Part shown: positions 1-7,975 of the stretch, one piece after another
Layout of the letters: the number at the start of each line of letters is the position of its first letter
How positions within the stretch are numbered: the first letter of the stretch is position 1
Source of the DNA: an uncultured Bacillaceae bacterium
Lineage (GTDB): Bacteria > Bacillota > Bacilli > Bacillales > Alkalibacillaceae
Assembly: GCA_937983065.1 (NCBI GenBank)
Contig: CALKAL010000131.1
Span: forward strand, 1 to 13,467
Reading direction: 5' to 3'
DNA: 13,467 nt
The notes under the pieces: model-generated
Told to the model about the DNA's origin: nothing
What the model saw: only the letters and a program-made list of their open reading frames with translations
Databases searched by the model: none
Translations under genes and position numbers: made by a program

Positions 1-1020
1 AGCTAAAACAATTTCTTCAAAAATCTTTGAATGCAATGTTTGACGGATTTCCTTCATCTTATGATCTCTACCAAAATGAACGATGTTTGTTAAAAATACC
101 GCAGACAATTGATGTTCTGGATCCATCCAAACACTTGTCCCTGTAAACCCGTTATGACCAAAAGTTCCTATAGGCCATTTGTTTCCGCATGAAATATCTT
201 GATTCTCTTCAACGAGTACTTCAAAGCCTAATCCTCGATGTTTAAATATATCTTTTTGTGCTAACTCTATTAAACTTTCAGGAATGACATTTTGCTCTTC
301 TAATCCGAGCCAATACTTTGAATATAAACCGATATCTTGCGCTGTTGAGAATACACCTGCACTGCCCCCAACACCACCTAAATGAAATGCCTTTTCATCA
401 TGGACTTCCCCTTGAACATACGTATCCCCGACCTTTTCTGTAGAGGCAATTTGATCTATGTGCTCCTTAGATGGTAAATAAGTCGTATTGTTTAACTGCC
501 AAGGCTCAAATATATTTTTTCTAGTAAACTCGTTTAATCGTTCTCCAGATATCTCTTCGATAATTTTTCCTAGCAAAATCATTCCCAAATCACTATAAAC
601 AACCTTTTCTTCCGTCGAATAAATTAAATCCTCGCTTAGCACGTCGGATAGTACATCGCGACTTTCAAACCTATTACGGTAAGGCAAATCTGCAGGTAAG
701 CCCGAATTATGATGTAATAAATGTCTTATCGTGATATGTTTAAACCGAAAAGATGGTATAATTTTTTGTACTGAATCTTCCAGGCTCAATTCTCGTTTAC
801 CGATTAAAAATAAAATTGAAGGTAGCGTAGCAACGACTTTTGTCAGCGATGCTAAATCGAATAAAGTGTCTGTAGTAACCTGTTGAACTTGTCCCTCCTG
901 ATCCGTAAAGGAACCGTATGCTTTTATAAATTCATACGTATTTCCTTGTTGAACATACAGTACGCCACCAGGAAGTTCTTTCTTCTCTACTAAATTTTCT
1001 AAATATAAATTAAAATTCAT
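1..1020 (-). CDS. amiE: AmiE-like serine hydrolase (beta-lactamase fold), partial, 3' end outside window
   Basis: The open frame runs without a stop from an ATG at 1020 to the window edge (340 residues, C-terminus missing). It is a class C beta-lactamase/penicillin-binding-protein-type serine hydrolase: SLTK at residues 58-61 (nucleophile Ser58, Lys61), YSD at 142-144 as the second motif, and HNG at 289-291 where the KTG-type motif belongs. AmiE of B. subtilis, encoded in an equivalent cluster, removes the stem peptide from MurNAc-peptide, and the neighbours here suggest the same job. There is no signal peptide (the N-terminus is MNFNLYLENLVEKK), so it should act in the cytoplasm, unlike exported B. 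subtilis AmiE. An SD-like AAGGG lies 8 nt before the ATG, inside a cre-like palindrome. The gene has its own promoter and lies beyond the murR terminator. Alternatives are an esterase or a D-amino peptidase of the same fold; the fold is clear, the substrate is inferred. Confidence 0.75.
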   Translation of the reverse strand, partial: MNFNLYLENLVEKKELPGGVLYVQQGNTYEFIKAYGSFTDQEGQVQQVTTDTLFDLASLTKVVATLPSILFLIGKRELSLEDSVQKIIPSFRFKHITIRHLLHHNSGLPADLPYRNRFESRDVLSDVLSEDLIYSTEEKVVYSDLGMILLGKIIEEISGERLNEFTRKNIFEPWQLNNTTYLPSKEHIDQIASTEKVGDTYVQGEVHDEKAFHLGGVGGSAGVFSTAQDIGLYSKYWLGLEEQNVIPESLIELAQKDIFKHRGLGFEVLVEENQDISCGNKWPIGTFGHNGFTGTSVWMDPEHQLSAVFLTNIVHFGRDHKMKEIRQTLHSKIFEEIVLA

Positions 1021-1022
1021 TA

Positions 1023-1036
1023 TGAAAGCCCTTTCA
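1023..1036 (-). promoter_or_regulatory. cre-like palindrome overlapping the amiE ribosome binding site
   Basis: TGAAAGCCCTTTCA matches the CcpA cre consensus TGWNANCGNTNWCA except for one base of the central CG. It lies just downstream of the amiE -10 box, and on the minus strand it contains the AAGGG that serves as the amiE Shine-Dalgarno. CcpA binding here would block early transcription. The changed central dinucleotide lowers confidence in binding. Confidence 0.5.
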
Positions 1037-1049
1037 TACAATTTTCTTA

Positions 1050-1078
1050 ATTATATAAAATAAAATTCCAAATATCAA
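1050..1078 (-). promoter_or_regulatory. sigma-A promoter for amiE
   Basis: On the minus strand TTGATA (1078-1073) is followed after exactly 17 nt by a perfect TATAAT (1055-1050), about 30 nt before the amiE start codon. It lies downstream of the murR terminator, so amiE appears to be a separate transcription unit. Confidence 0.75.
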
Positions 1079-1202
1079 GACTATATTTTAAAATTAAATT
1101 TTATTTACAATTATATTTGACTTTTCATTTAAATAATCGACATTATTATGTTTAATTTGTACATATGAATTCACACATTACACCGCATTATATATATTTT
1201 TC

Positions 1203-1238
1203 AACAAAAAATGACCAGTTAGGAAACAACTGGTCATT
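1203..1238 (-). terminator. Rho-independent terminator after murR
   Basis: Perfect 11-bp inverted repeat AATGACCAGTT / AACTGGTCATT (1210-1220 and 1228-1238, 7-nt loop). On the minus strand it is followed by a run of T (TTTTTTGTTGA). It sits about 36 nt past the murR stop and separates murR from amiE. There is no T-run on the plus strand, so it works in one direction only. Confidence 0.9.
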
Positions 1239-1274
1239 ACTCAATTATATAAAAATCTTTTTATAAAAAAAACG

Positions 1275-2153
1275 TTACTTTTTTAAATTAATGATCTCTT
1301 CCTTATTCATTTTATCAATTAAAATTCGTGTCGAATCTAAATAATTGACTATCTCTTCATAATGTTGTGAAGCAAGACACATGAATAACACGTCAATAAC
1401 ATGCAATTGCGCTAATCGAGATGATGTAGCTGCACTTCGAAAGACCGCTTCTTTAGTTGCGGATGTATGCAAATTAATATCAGCCTGTTGACTGACTAAA
1501 TTTTTCCCGTACTTTGTTAAACTAATCGTCATTGCTCCACGTTCTTTTGCGATAGATAATATTTTAGCGACTTCCTTCGTTTCACCTGAAAAGGAAATCC
1601 CGAAAACGACATCATTTTCTTCACTATTTGCAACAACGGTTGTCGCCATATGAAAATCTGTTAAAGCGGTTGCATTTCGATCAATTCTTAAAAATTTTTG
1701 TTGAGCGTCTAATGCGGCAATAGATGATGCACCAACGCCAAAAAAGTGAATTTTGTTCGCATAAAACAAAGTTTCTACAGCTTTAGTCATCTCTTTACTA
1801 TCTACTAAATTTGCGGTTTCCTTAATTGACTGGATGGCATGGGCCGTTACCTTTTCTACCGATGTATAAACTGGCTCATTCGGCTCTATGTCACGGAGGC
1901 CATGAACTTCTTCTTGCTGCAAATCCCCCGCCACTCTCAATTTCAACTCTTGAAAACCTGTTAAATTCAATGATTTACAAAGCCGAATAACAGCCGCACT
2001 ACTCGTTTGACTTTCTTTACCTAATTCTAATGCCGTCATTGTAATCGCTTTCTCTGGATGATTTAATATATATTTAGCAATCTTCTTTTCTGAGGGCGGT
2101 AATCTATCAAACATCGCTTGGAGCATTTGAATACCCGCATTCATTCTAGCCAA
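1275..2153 (-). CDS. murR: RpiR-family transcriptional regulator, MurR-like
   Basis: 292 residues, the usual RpiR length. The N-terminal part (about 1-77) is the HTH_6 DNA-binding domain, with the helix-turn-helix around residues 38-60. The C-terminal part (about 110-250) is a SIS sugar-phosphate-binding domain: GVGASS at 139-144, D166 and H168, and SFSGET at 187-192. E. coli MurR binds MurNAc-6-phosphate through its SIS domain and represses murQP; the gene next to murQ here supports the same effector. The chosen start is TTG at 2153 because GGGGAG lies 7 nt upstream; the ATG three codons later would be too far from it. The murQ stop is 131 nt upstream with no terminator between, so murR may be read from the transporter operon as well as from its own promoter. 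Whether it represses or activates cannot be read from the sequence. Confidence 0.85.
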   Translation of the reverse strand: MARMNAGIQMLQAMFDRLPPSEKKIAKYILNHPEKAITMTALELGKESQTSSAAVIRLCKSLNLTGFQELKLRVAGDLQQEEVHGLRDIEPNEPVYTSVEKVTAHAIQSIKETANLVDSKEMTKAVETLFYANKIHFFGVGASSIAALDAQQKFLRIDRNATALTDFHMATTVVANSEENDVVFGISFSGETKEVAKILSIAKERGAMTISLTKYGKNLVSQQADINLHTSATKEAVFRSAATSSRLAQLHVIDVLFMCLASQHYEEIVNYLDSTRILIDKMNKEEIINLKK

Positions 2154-2284
2154 AACGTCTCTCCCCTTTATATGATGAACATGCGCGAAATTTTTACACG
2201 CTTTAAATAATCATTTTCTAATTTTAAAAGTCATTAATCCCATTTTACATCAATTTTCTAAATGAATCATCATACGAATACAAA

Positions 2285-3199
2285 TTATTGCTTTTCACTA
2301 TTTTGTAAGTGAATCGCTTTTTTAGCATAACCATTCGCCTGTTCAATTTTTAGTTTGGCTTCGTCGTAGGAGAGATCAGTTAATAGCATAACGATAGCAG
2401 GCTTCACCGCATAATTTGTCTCGATGAGGATTTTCTCTGCCTCTTCTTCTGAAACGTCTGTTACCTCTTGAACAATTCGTCGAGCTCGTTGGCGAAGCTT
2501 TAGATTAGTCGCATTGACATCAATCATGTAATTATTATAAACTTTTCCGAGTTTGACCATGACAGCCGTTGAAATCATATTCAGAATCATTTTATGGGCC
2601 GTGGCCGCTTTTAATCGGGTCGAGCCAGCTAAAACTTCTGGTCCCGTCATCACTTCTATAGCGTAATCAGCATATTTGCTAATCTCTGCGTTAGAATTAC
2701 TCGTTAAACTAACCGTCGTTGCACCGATTGACTGACTATATTGAAGCGCCCCAATCACATAAGGAGTACGCCCGCTTGCAGCAATTCCAATGACAACATC
2801 GTTACGGTTCAATTTTTTCGCCATTAAATCATTTTTTCCAAGCGTTTGATCATCTTCAGCCCCTTCAATCGCTACTAAAAAGGCACCGTTTCCGCCAGCC
2901 ATGATTGCTTGAACCATTTCAGGAGGCGTACTAAACGTTGGAGGACATTCAACCGCATCCAATATTCCTATTCGACCACTTGTCCCTGCGCCCACATAAA
3001 ACAAACGCCCATTATTATTAAAAGCTTCATAAACAGCGTGGACGACTTGTTCAATTTGTGGCAAAACCGCTTCTACCGCTAAAGGTACGGTTCGGTCCTC
3101 CTCATTCATTAATTTTAAAATATCAATTGTTTTTAATTCATCAAGATTTTTTGACTTAGGATTACCCATTTCTGTCATTAGCTCTTTCAATTTTCCCAT
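2285..3199 (-). CDS. murQ: N-acetylmuramic acid 6-phosphate etherase MurQ
   Basis: MurQ cleaves the lactyl ether of MurNAc-6-phosphate to give GlcNAc-6-phosphate and D-lactate in the cytoplasm. The protein is 304 residues, typical for the family. It shows the SIS-domain phosphate loop YVGAGTSGRIG (68-78), the active-site glutamate in DAVECPPTF (Glu84) and the second one in IEGAEDD (Glu115), matching E. coli Glu83 and Glu114. GPEVLAGSTRLKAATAHK further on is another strong family signature. I chose the ATG at 3199 over the one at 3211: AGGATGG lies about 8 nt before it, the N-terminus then aligns with known MurQ, and the 3211 ATG has no Shine-Dalgarno. The namZ stop codon (3213-3215) is 13 nt upstream and contributes to the ribosome site, so translation is probably coupled. 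Product GlcNAc-6-P must be handled by NagA/NagB encoded elsewhere. Confidence 0.95.
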   Translation of the reverse strand: MGKLKELMTEMGNPKSKNLDELKTIDILKLMNEEDRTVPLAVEAVLPQIEQVVHAVYEAFNNNGRLFYVGAGTSGRIGILDAVECPPTFSTPPEMVQAIMAGGNGAFLVAIEGAEDDQTLGKNDLMAKKLNRNDVVIGIAASGRTPYVIGALQYSQSIGATTVSLTSNSNAEISKYADYAIEVMTGPEVLAGSTRLKAATAHKMILNMISTAVMVKLGKVYNNYMIDVNATNLKLRQRARRIVQEVTDVSEEEAEKILIETNYAVKPAIVMLLTDLSYDEAKLKIEQANGYAKKAIHLQNSEKQ

Positions 3200-3212
3200 A
3201 GATACAACCATC

Positions 3213-4358
3213 CTAATTATAAATTAAAAAACTATCCCTTATATTCAAAAACTTCTCTTCTTCTTTTCGCATCTGATTGATAAACTTTTCACCATTTTTT
3301 TCATATAAACAATGTCTTAATTGATCCGTTCCTGCTAATAAATCGAAAAACGGATGCTCTAAATTTTCATACGTTATAAATTCTAAGTCATTCGGATATA
3401 ACTGAATGATTGTTTCCAATAGACGAATCCCTACCTCTACGGGTTTTATCTGTTTTCGGTCCACAATATGCAATTGCACACCATGACAAATCTCATTCAT
3501 ATATTTTGAATAAGTTGGTTTAAAAGAGGTTGGACGTGCGATCACTCCATTTAAATTAAGTTCATTAAAACGATTAGCCAGTTCGGTTGAATTCACATAA
3601 GGAGCACCGATGACTTCGAAGGGCCTAACTGTTCCTCGACCCTCCGATAAATTAGTTCCTTCAATTAAGCATGTTCCTGGATAAAGCAATTGCATCGAAA
3701 GTCCAGTCACATTAGGTGAAGGGGGTACCCAAGGAATCGGTAACTCGTCAAAATATTGTTCCCTTTTCCAGCCTTCCATTTTAATGACTGTTAAATTGGC
3801 ATGAATTTTAAATCGTTCATTAAACAATAATGCTAATTCGCCAATTGTCATGCCGTGGCGCATCGGAATTGGGTACATTCCGACAAACGATTTAAACCGT
3901 TCGTTCACTAAATTACCTTCAACCTCTTTGCCACCGATTGGATTTGGTCGATCAAAAATAACAACACGTTTATTTTGTTCTTTACATGCTTCCATAATTA
4001 GCGCCATCGTGTAGATAAACGTGTAATACCTCGCCCCAATATCTTGAATATCGATAATGAACACATCGATATCCTTCAACTGTTGTTCAGTCGGTTTTTT
4101 GCTTTTCCCATAAAGGCTATAAATCGGTAATCCCGTTATCGAATCGACCGTATCTTCTACAGCGCCACCTTCTTTTACATCGGCACGAAACCCATGCTCA
4201 GGCGCAAATAGTGCTTTTAAATTTAATTTTTCATATAACAAATCAACGGTAGATTGTAAGTTTCTATTCACGCCTGTTGGATTCGTCAACAGACCAACCC
4301 GCTCATCTTTATACTTTAAATACTCTTTTTCTAAAAAAACTTCTAAACCGAGCTTCAT
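3213..4358 (-). CDS. namZ: exo-beta-N-acetylmuramidase NamZ (DUF1343, GH171)
   Basis: NamZ of B. subtilis (formerly YbbC) releases MurNAc from the non-reducing end of MurNAc-GlcNAc chains. This 381-residue protein carries the family blocks in order: GLLTNPTGV (22-30), PEHGFR (53-58), DIQDIGARYYTF (103-114), DRPNPIGG (136-143), RHGMTIGELA (167-176), PPSPN (212-216) and EGTNLSEGRGT (233-243). The protein starts directly with the catalytic domain (MKLGLEVFLEKEYLKYKDE) and has no signal peptide, so it should be cytoplasmic; the B. subtilis enzyme is secreted. The ATG is preceded by AGTAGGTG with about 5 nt spacing. It lies 12 nt after the permease stop and 13 nt before murQ, inside one operon. 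An intracellular NamZ implies that the importer brings in MurNAc-GlcNAc or longer pieces; that is inference. Confidence 0.9.
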   Translation of the reverse strand: MKLGLEVFLEKEYLKYKDERVGLLTNPTGVNRNLQSTVDLLYEKLNLKALFAPEHGFRADVKEGGAVEDTVDSITGLPIYSLYGKSKKPTEQQLKDIDVFIIDIQDIGARYYTFIYTMALIMEACKEQNKRVVIFDRPNPIGGKEVEGNLVNERFKSFVGMYPIPMRHGMTIGELALLFNERFKIHANLTVIKMEGWKREQYFDELPIPWVPPSPNVTGLSMQLLYPGTCLIEGTNLSEGRGTVRPFEVIGAPYVNSTELANRFNELNLNGVIARPTSFKPTYSKYMNEICHGVQLHIVDRKQIKPVEVGIRLLETIIQLYPNDLEFITYENLEHPFFDLLAGTDQLRHCLYEKNGEKFINQMRKEEEKFLNIRDSFLIYN

Positions 4359-4370
4359 AAGTACACCTAC

Positions 4371-5351
4371 TTATTCTTTCACTCCTCCTAATGTTAAACC
4401 TTTTACAAAGTAACGCTGGAATATTAAAAAGATAACAATCATCGGTATCGCTGCAAGAGCCGCACCACTCATTAGTAGCTTAAAGCTTGCAAGGTTGGCA
4501 TCTTGTAACGTTTTCAGTCCAACTGGGAGTGTGTGTAATTCGGCACTATTTAAGACGATAATTGGCCATAAAAATGAATTCCAAACGTTCATAAATGTGA
4601 ATATGCCTAAAGCAGCTAATCCTGGTTTTGCAAGGGGTAAAACGACTTTCCAATACGTTTTCCACTCACTCGCCCCATCTATTTTTGCCGCTTCTATTAA
4701 TTCATCTGGGATTGAATACATGTATTGCCGCATTAAAAAGACTCCAAAAACCATCGATAAGTCCGGCAATATTAATGCCCAATGCGTATCCATTAACCCT
4801 AAATCCCGTATCATAATAAACATCGGGACTAATGTAACCTGTCCGGGAATCATCATGGTTGAAATAATAATCCAAAAAATGACGTCCCTTCCCGGGAACC
4901 GCTTTTTAGCAAGTACATATCCAGCCATCGAGTCAAATAGCAATATTCCAAAGGTGACAATGACCGCTATGTATAAACTATTTATAAACCATCGACCAAT
5001 GTCATGGTTTGTAAATAAACTTTTAAATGTGTAAAATGTATTATCGATAATATGAGACATCATACCTCGATGATGCTCAGCTAATTCTGAATCGCCTACC
5101 TTTTCTGCCTCTCTAGCCTCTTTCCAATGTTCAAAATATAATTTAAAACCCATTGGATACATTTTCGGTGGGTTTGAATCAACATATGAAACAGGTCGTT
5201 CCATATCGATATCTTGATAATGATCTAACTGCATCGATGTTGAGAAAACCCAATATAAAGGTAATAGGGAGACGACAGAAAAGAAAATTAATATGACGTA
5301 AATTAACATTCGGTTTAACCGATTGATTTGCTTTTGTCTATTATTTTTCAA
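4371..5351 (-). CDS. ABC sugar transporter permease, CUT1 family (MalG/UgpE-type)
   Basis: 326 residues, about six membrane segments (first at roughly 15-37). The cytoplasmic loop that docks the ATPase is the classic EAA motif at about 219-243: EAAKIDGA, then a conserved LPLAKPGL. It forms the second half of the membrane channel with the upstream permease. The start is TTG at 5351, chosen because GGAGGG lies 7 nt before it; there is no nearby ATG. Between the first and second membrane segments there is an unusually long outside loop (about residues 41-118), rich in charged residues and His, which makes the protein roughly 45 residues longer than common family members. It lies 13 nt after the partner permease and 12 nt before namZ. 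Substrate is inferred from context as peptidoglycan disaccharide or muropeptide; sequence alone says only carbohydrate uptake. Confidence 0.92.
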   Translation of the reverse strand: MKNNRQKQINRLNRMLIYVILIFFSVVSLLPLYWVFSTSMQLDHYQDIDMERPVSYVDSNPPKMYPMGFKLYFEHWKEAREAEKVGDSELAEHHRGMMSHIIDNTFYTFKSLFTNHDIGRWFINSLYIAVIVTFGILLFDSMAGYVLAKKRFPGRDVIFWIIISTMMIPGQVTLVPMFIMIRDLGLMDTHWALILPDLSMVFGVFLMRQYMYSIPDELIEAAKIDGASEWKTYWKVVLPLAKPGLAALGIFTFMNVWNSFLWPIIVLNSAELHTLPVGLKTLQDANLASFKLLMSGAALAAIPMIVIFLIFQRYFVKGLTLGGVKE

Positions 5352-5364
5352 AATCTATCCCTCC

Positions 5365-6318
5365 CTAATCATCATGTCTCAGCATTCTAAATTGAATGAC
5401 TGAGAAAATGAGTATAATACCAAATAAAATGACAGACTGAGCAGCAGCTAATCCGAAATCAAAATCTCTAAAGCCCGTTTTATAAATTAAATGAACTAAC
5501 GTCTCTGTTGCACCGTCTGGCCCGCCACCAGTCATCATAATGATCTGGGTAAACACTTGGAAAGAACCAATTGTACTTAAAATAACTAAATATAATGTGG
5601 TTGGTTTTAATAACGGGATTGTAATGTATAACCATTGTTTAATCGGTCCAGCACCATCAATCGTGGCAGCTTCATACAAGTTTTTGGAAATGGCCCCCAT
5701 TGAGGCTAAATACATAATAATACCTACTCCGAATGGAATTAAACATTGCATAATAATTAAAGCCCATAATGCGGAGTTTGATTGACCTAACCAGTTGACC
5801 GACTCGATACCAGCCCAACCAAGAATGTGATTAAATAACCCAAAATCATAATTGTACATCCAGCGCCAAACCATCGCGATAATAACCATTGATGTAACGG
5901 TTGGTAAATAAAAGGCAGATCTAAAAAAGTTTTGAGACAATTTACCAAGCGGAAATATGAGTGAGGCAATGATTAAAGCACTTATGATGTTAAATGGGAC
6001 CGTTACTATCGTGAATCTAAACGTATTCCAAAGTGCTTTTTTAAACATCGTACTTTCAAAGGACGCGATATAATTTTGCAGTCCTACAAAAATATTACTC
6101 TCTGTCACACGATATTCCTGAAAAGATAATACTAAAGCCCAAATAACTGGGATGGCTATAAACATTGTAAATAAAATGAGCTTAGGCGTTAAAAATAAGT
6201 AACTTGCATAATTTTTCTTCATTTCTTGCCAAATATTTCTTTTATTCGGTTCGTGAACTTTTTTATTTTCTTTACGATTCGGCTGAATTTCTTCTTTTAG
6301 AGCTTCGCTACCATCCAC
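5365..6318 (-). CDS. ABC sugar transporter permease, CUT1 family (MalF/UgpA-type)
   Basis: 317 residues with a hydrophilic, Lys/Asn/Glu-rich cytoplasmic N-tail (1-38), then six predicted membrane segments, the first at about 41-65. The EAA loop at about 215-240 (YEAATIDGA, then IPLLKPT) contacts the ATPase. GGGPDGATETLV (264-275) is a common signature in this permease class. The start is GTG at 6318, with a near-perfect AGGAGGTGA site 6 nt upstream. That ribosome site begins directly after the T-run of a terminator-like hairpin, so any transcript must read through it. It pairs with the permease encoded 13 nt downstream. No ATP-binding subunit is encoded in the window; a shared MsmX-like ATPase elsewhere is likely, as is usual for this family in Bacillus. 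Confidence 0.92.
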   Translation of the reverse strand: MDGSEALKEEIQPNRKENKKVHEPNKRNIWQEMKKNYASYLFLTPKLILFTMFIAIPVIWALVLSFQEYRVTESNIFVGLQNYIASFESTMFKKALWNTFRFTIVTVPFNIISALIIASLIFPLGKLSQNFFRSAFYLPTVTSMVIIAMVWRWMYNYDFGLFNHILGWAGIESVNWLGQSNSALWALIIMQCLIPFGVGIIMYLASMGAISKNLYEAATIDGAGPIKQWLYITIPLLKPTTLYLVILSTIGSFQVFTQIIMMTGGGPDGATETLVHLIYKTGFRDFDFGLAAAQSVILFGIILIFSVIQFRMLRHDD

Positions 6319-6333
6319 AGATGCTCACCTCCT

Positions 6334-6365
6334 AAAAAAACGCAGGCTTCGATATTGAAGCCTGC
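6334..6365 (-). terminator. Intra-operon terminator-like hairpin between binding-protein and permease genes
   Basis: Perfect 9-bp stem GCAGGCTTC / GAAGCCTGC with a 6-nt loop (6342-6350, 6357-6365), followed on the minus strand by G and seven T (6341-6334). The flanking AAAAGAAT and GTTTTTTT can extend the stem. It starts 6 nt past the binding-protein stop codon and ends just before the permease ribosome site. Likely a leaky terminator or an mRNA 3'-end stabiliser that gives more binding protein than permease, as in many sugar ABC operons. Confidence 0.85.
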
Positions 6366-6371
6366 ATTCTT

Positions 6372-7697
6372 TTAATCTAATATCCTCTCAATTTCTTCTG
6401 CAGCTTCATCCATAGCTTCTTGTGCGGTTTTTTCACCATTGAACACGACTTGTAATTTCCCTTGAATAATCTCATCAATTTGTTTCCATTGAGGGTGACT
6501 AGGAACCATCACAACTTGTTCTGACATTTCTTGTGCTCTAGCCATTTGTGGATTATCAGCATATGGATCCATATCAGCTGCACTTATACGCGCAGGAAAC
6601 ACGCCGTATTCCACTGCCATTCGATATTGCTCATCCGTATCAGAAATAAATTGCATGAACTCTGCTACAACTTTCTTCTTCGCTTCACTTTCTTGCTTAA
6701 ACATTAACCAACCGCCAACACCACCGATTGTTAATGGTTCACCTAAATCACCAACAGGGTATTCAGCAACCATAAAATTCGTCGGATAAGCATCTTGTGC
6801 TGATTGAATTGCCCAAGTTGCCCAAGGCTGCATAGCGACTGTTCTCTGCTCCTCGTTTGCCCATGCTTGGAATGTTTCGCCTACCTCAGCCCCTCCATGA
6901 GCCATTGGAGCTACGTCGTGAACAAGCTTTAAATCTGCTAAATCTTGGATGGCTTTAACCGCTTCAGGCGAATTGAATGTAAATTCCGTCGCATCATCAT
7001 TCATCGGCTGACCACCATCTTTATAGAAAAATGGCCACGCTTCGTAATAACCTTCTAAAATATAAGTGGAAAATCCGTAAACATCAATTTCCCCATCCCC
7101 ATCACGATCAAAAGTTAATGCTTCCGCTGTTTCTAAAAACTCATCCCACGTCCACTTGCCGTCAGCTGGAGGCTCAACGCCACGCTCTTCGAATAAATCT
7201 AAGTTTAATAGCATCGAGTGAACAGTAATAGAGTTTGGAATACCATATAACTTATCTTCAAAGGTGTATGCCTCTAACGCATTGTCATAAAAATCACTTA
7301 AATCATCATCAGATAAAAAGTCGACTTCTTCAATAACTCCTTGCTCAATATGCTCACTACTTACTGCACTTCCCGAAATATCTACTGGTGCAATATCTGG
7401 CCAAGATTCTCCTGCGATGTTAACTCCTAATTTGTCTGGTAATTCCGCCCAAGGAACTTGAACAATTTCAATGGTAACTCCTTCATGCATATCTTCAAAT
7501 TCCGCTTTCTTTTCCTCTAACCAATGATACTTATTGTCATCTGCATCCGGCCAACGAGGTCCGTCCCAAATCGTAATTGTACCTGTCCAGTTACCATCTT
7601 CGTCAGTTGTACCTTCATCCCCACCACAAGCAACTAACAATCCAACGAGTAAGATCAACATCATCGTCAGTAAAACAGACTTCTTAAATCTTGACAC
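6372..7697 (-). CDS. ABC transporter sugar-binding lipoprotein (extracellular, family 1)
   Basis: 441 residues. The N-terminus MSRFKKSVLLTMMLILLVGLLVAC is a lipoprotein signal with lipobox LVAC; Cys24 would be lipidated, and an acidic linker follows. The mature part resembles MalE-like family 1 binding proteins: TITIWDGPRW near the start of the first lobe, WTWDEFLETAEAL in the middle, and GGVGGWLMF in the second lobe. DRDGDGEIDVYG (about 197-208) is an EF-hand-like calcium loop common in this group. The protein is strongly acidic, as often seen in surface proteins of alkaliphiles or halophiles. The start is GTG at 7697, with AGGGGG 9 nt upstream; starts further upstream would put charged and leader-like residues ahead of the signal. 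It is the first gene of the transporter operon and is preceded by a promoter, a cre site and a leader of about 290 nt. Specificity for cell-wall sugars is inferred from the neighbours. Confidence 0.92.
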   Translation of the reverse strand: MSRFKKSVLLTMMLILLVGLLVACGGDEGTTDEDGNWTGTITIWDGPRWPDADDNKYHWLEEKKAEFEDMHEGVTIEIVQVPWAELPDKLGVNIAGESWPDIAPVDISGSAVSSEHIEQGVIEEVDFLSDDDLSDFYDNALEAYTFEDKLYGIPNSITVHSMLLNLDLFEERGVEPPADGKWTWDEFLETAEALTFDRDGDGEIDVYGFSTYILEGYYEAWPFFYKDGGQPMNDDATEFTFNSPEAVKAIQDLADLKLVHDVAPMAHGGAEVGETFQAWANEEQRTVAMQPWATWAIQSAQDAYPTNFMVAEYPVGDLGEPLTIGGVGGWLMFKQESEAKKKVVAEFMQFISDTDEQYRMAVEYGVFPARISAADMDPYADNPQMARAQEMSEQVVMVPSHPQWKQIDEIIQGKLQVVFNGEKTAQEAMDEAAEEIERILD

Positions 7698-7728
7698 AAC
7701 ATTTTTCCCCCTTAAAAAAATTATTAAT

Positions 7729-7755
7729 TCAATAAGACTGCATAATGACATTCAT
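7729..7755 (-). other. Possible 8-codon leader ORF (MNVIMQSY)
   Basis: ATG at 7755 with AGAAGG 8 nt upstream, ending in TGA at 7729. The stop is about 30 nt before the binding-protein GTG and just ahead of its AGGGGG site, so translation could influence that start. Too short to judge by coding statistics. Confidence 0.3.
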
Positions 7756-7887
7756 GTTACTTACCTTCTAAATATTGAATGCTTCGCTTAGCTGTTTTTA
7801 AAACATCAACATTTATTAAGTGATAAATTTTGAAAGTCGTCTGCAGTCCCATTTGAAATGAATAGAAAGAATGATCCTAAAAAATGT

Positions 7888-7908
7888 TTAGCACCCAATT
7901 GTATACAT
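7888..7908 (-). other. Possible 6-codon leader ORF (MYTIGC)
   Basis: ATG at 7908 with GAAGGG 5 nt upstream, ending in TAA at 7888. It lies early in the leader of the transporter operon. A chance occurrence is quite possible. Confidence 0.2.
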
Positions 7909-7937
7909 TTCAGCCCTTCATAGAATAATCAACTCAC

Positions 7938-7966
7938 ATTTTAAATAAAATTGTATAATCTGTTAA
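7938..7966 (-). promoter_or_regulatory. Possible second promoter for the transporter operon
   Basis: TTAACA (7966-7961), 17 nt, TAAAAT (7943-7938) on the minus strand. Each box has one mismatch or so to sigma-A consensus, but such matches arise easily in this A/T-rich stretch. It lies downstream of the cre site and, if real, would be less directly blocked by CcpA. Confidence 0.3.
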
Positions 7967-7975
7967 TTAAATCTA

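Noticed and set aside
2154..2284. Possible cre site and operator upstream of murR (TTAAAGCGTGTAAA-like; TATGATGA / TCATCATA repeats about 90 nt apart)
   Set aside because: The cre match has several mismatches and the short repeats could be chance; no sigma-A pair with good spacing was found, so no promoter or operator is called.
4495..5034. Plus-strand open frame of 179 codons opposite a permease gene
   Set aside because: Antisense to a clear CUT1 permease with EAA motif; the translation has no recognisable domain and no convincing ribosome site.
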